Made by a program: the position numbers and the translations under genes. DNA of 64,000 nt from Brachionus plicatilis (lineage: Eukaryota > Rotifera > Eurotatoria > Ploima > Brachionidae): assembly GCA_010279815.1 (NCBI GenBank), contig QEOQ01000690.1, positions 95,254 through 159,253 of the forward strand, written 5' to 3'. Below are positions 62,616 through 64,000 of the stretch, in pieces. The notes beneath the pieces are model-generated. The model had not been told where the DNA came from and ran no database searches. It saw only the letters and a program-made list of their open reading frames with translations. Position 1 is the first letter of the stretch; every line of letters starts with the position of its first letter.

Positions 62616-63862
62616 TGTTCAATTGAAATGATTTTTTGCGTCTAAAAAAATTTTAAAATAAAGCCATTGTTCAAGTAAAGTTTATTTAATATTTTGAATG
62701 ATGACTAAGGCAAAATTCTAATTTTTATACAGGTTTAGAAAAGAATTTTCCAAGTCATGTGATTTTGTGAATCCTAAAAAAAGAAATCAAATGATTTTAA
62801 AAAAAGGGATTGTTTGATTAATTTATCATATTTTTGAAGAATTTTTAAAAAGAGAGCTCATCTTTTTTTTTGATGTAGATTTTACTTAGATCTTTGGATA
62901 AGATCGAAATTTGACATTGGGATTTTTAAGCAATTGTGTAGTGTTTGGTTTATGAAAAAGTCTTAATACAAAACAAACTCGACAAAAGTTCAATTAAATT
63001 TAAATTGAATAATGTTGTTAAAAATATGTTTAATTTCTTCTGTATATATTTATAATTGACAAGGATAGAAATTAAAGGATTAGAACAAGTGTTGATTGAT
63101 AAAAAAAAAAATTGACTTTTTGAAATTATGGATTTTTGTTAACAAAAAAATAATGGAAAAATTTAAGAACATTGAACAATTAAAAAATAATAAAATATAT
63201 TTAATGTTCTGACAAACACGATGAAAAAAATTTGGAAATTATAAAAATAAATTTTTAAAATTGTGTTAAAAATTAAAAGATTTTGGATAAAAAAAACATC
63301 AATTTTTGAGTAAAATATAATTGTACAAAAAAGAAGAAATATAAGTAGTTATGATGAAAATTTTGATTAAAAAAAATCTAAAATACAATTTTCAAGTTTT
63401 TACTAATGTTAAAAGGAGAAGACTTCATCATTTAAAAAAAATAAATTTAAGTTATGAACAATTTTAATAAATTAAATGATAATATAAAATGTGTACGATT
63501 AAGACAAACAAAAAGATTTCATTTCATATTTAATTAGTTAAAAAAGCTACTTCTCTGCTTGGAATCCTCTTCTCACTAAAAAAGTCAAAAAGTATCCAAA
63601 GCAATCTTCATTGAAGTAGCTAGAATCATTTAAAAGTGATATTCAAAGAATACATACTTCTTTAATAAAGTTTTTGAATTTATTAATCTAAAATATTGTC
63701 AAAATTAACTCAAAATAAATAGTGCCAGTAGCATTCAAAAAAATATAATATTTTGCATTAACATGATTTTTTTTTTGCTTTTCTTCAATTTTTAAAATAA
63801 AGTAGAGACATCTTTTTGATAATTAAATAAATTTAAAATTGAAAAGAAGAAAATAAAAAAAT
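62616..63862. other. Prosaposin upstream region
   Basis: This 1.25 kb of AT-rich DNA has no open frame or repeat that I recognise. It should contain the prosaposin promoter and the short upstream region of the 5S gene. Confidence 0.6.
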
Positions 63863-63982
63863 GCCTAGGACCATATCACGTTGAATACACCGGTTCTCGT
63901 CCGATCACCGAAGTTAAGCAACGTCGAGCCCGGTTAGTACTTGGATGGGTGACCGCCTGGGAATACCGGGTGTTCTAGGCTT
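63863..63982 (+). rRNA. 5S ribosomal RNA
   Basis: The 120-nt sequence is a complete metazoan 5S rRNA: helix I GCCTAG..CTAGGC pairs fully, and the internal promoter blocks AAGCAACGTCGAGCCCGG (box A region) and TTGGATGGGTGACCGCCTGG (box C) are intact. Compared with the common GCCTAC..GTAGGC end, both sides of helix I have changed together, which keeps the pairing. A TTTCTTTTTT run right after position 63980 is a pol III terminator. It is a single copy in this window, with a deleted relative at 38841. Confidence 0.98.
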
Positions 63983-63990
63983 TCTTTTTT
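63981..63990 (+). terminator. RNA polymerase III terminator of the 5S gene
   Basis: TTTCTTTTTT follows the 5S 3' end directly, and six consecutive T residues suffice for pol III termination. The same CTTTCTTTT is kept after the deleted 5S copy at 38925-38933. Confidence 0.85.
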
Positions 63991-64000
63991 GTCCTGAATT

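Overview
The window is nuclear DNA of a small, very AT-rich metazoan. Genes have many exons, many introns are only about 45-70 bp with GT/AG ends, and several proteins are animal-specific: UNC13, a semaphorin, a calcium-channel alpha2delta-type protein and a saposin precursor. The compact genes, extreme AT bias and divergent VWA/Cache protein fit a lophotrochozoan micro-invertebrate such as a monogonont rotifer. That placement is inference; no taxon marker was read directly.

Layout, left to right. The last two exons of a Munc13/UNC13 gene (1-5422, +) are split by an intron filled with nested transposons. Next come an assembly gap (5528-5960) and a transposon graveyard (6.1-11.3 kb). A complete RAD54L2/ARIP4 SNF2-type ATPase (11379-19425, +) follows, with a 4.3 kb intron full of inverted repeats. 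A transmembrane semaphorin (22176-28351, -, ten exons) and a VWA/Cache alpha2delta-type protein (31663-44613, -, eleven exons) come next; the latter's introns hold MITEs, a transposase relic and an internally deleted 5S rRNA copy. Then come ribosomal protein eL30 (46184-46963, -), F-box/Kelch FBXO42 (49310-50955, +), the rRNA-processing factor RRP36 (51964-53009, +), a chondroitin-type glycosyltransferase (55186-56515, +), a possible decayed small gene near 57-58 kb (-), prosaposin (59934-62615, -) and an intact 5S rRNA gene (63863-63982, +).

These are unrelated single genes, not an operon or pathway cluster. All proposed exon joins were checked by hand for GT/AG ends and phase, and every complete model closes to a whole number of codons. 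That is good support without transcripts, but mini-exons or alternative forms may be missed.

I found no convincing undescribed molecular system. The most informative parts are (i) dated transposon nesting, including a hAT-like element with an 8-bp duplication that interrupts a pogo-like transposase in a recoverable frame, (ii) several non-autonomous families with clear target-site duplications, (iii) an extra, possibly alternative, exon in the VWA/Cache gene, (iv) a 5S pseudogene missing exactly its internal promoter, and (v) a sharp contrast between GC-rich exons (UNC13, RAD54L2) and the surrounding AT-rich DNA.
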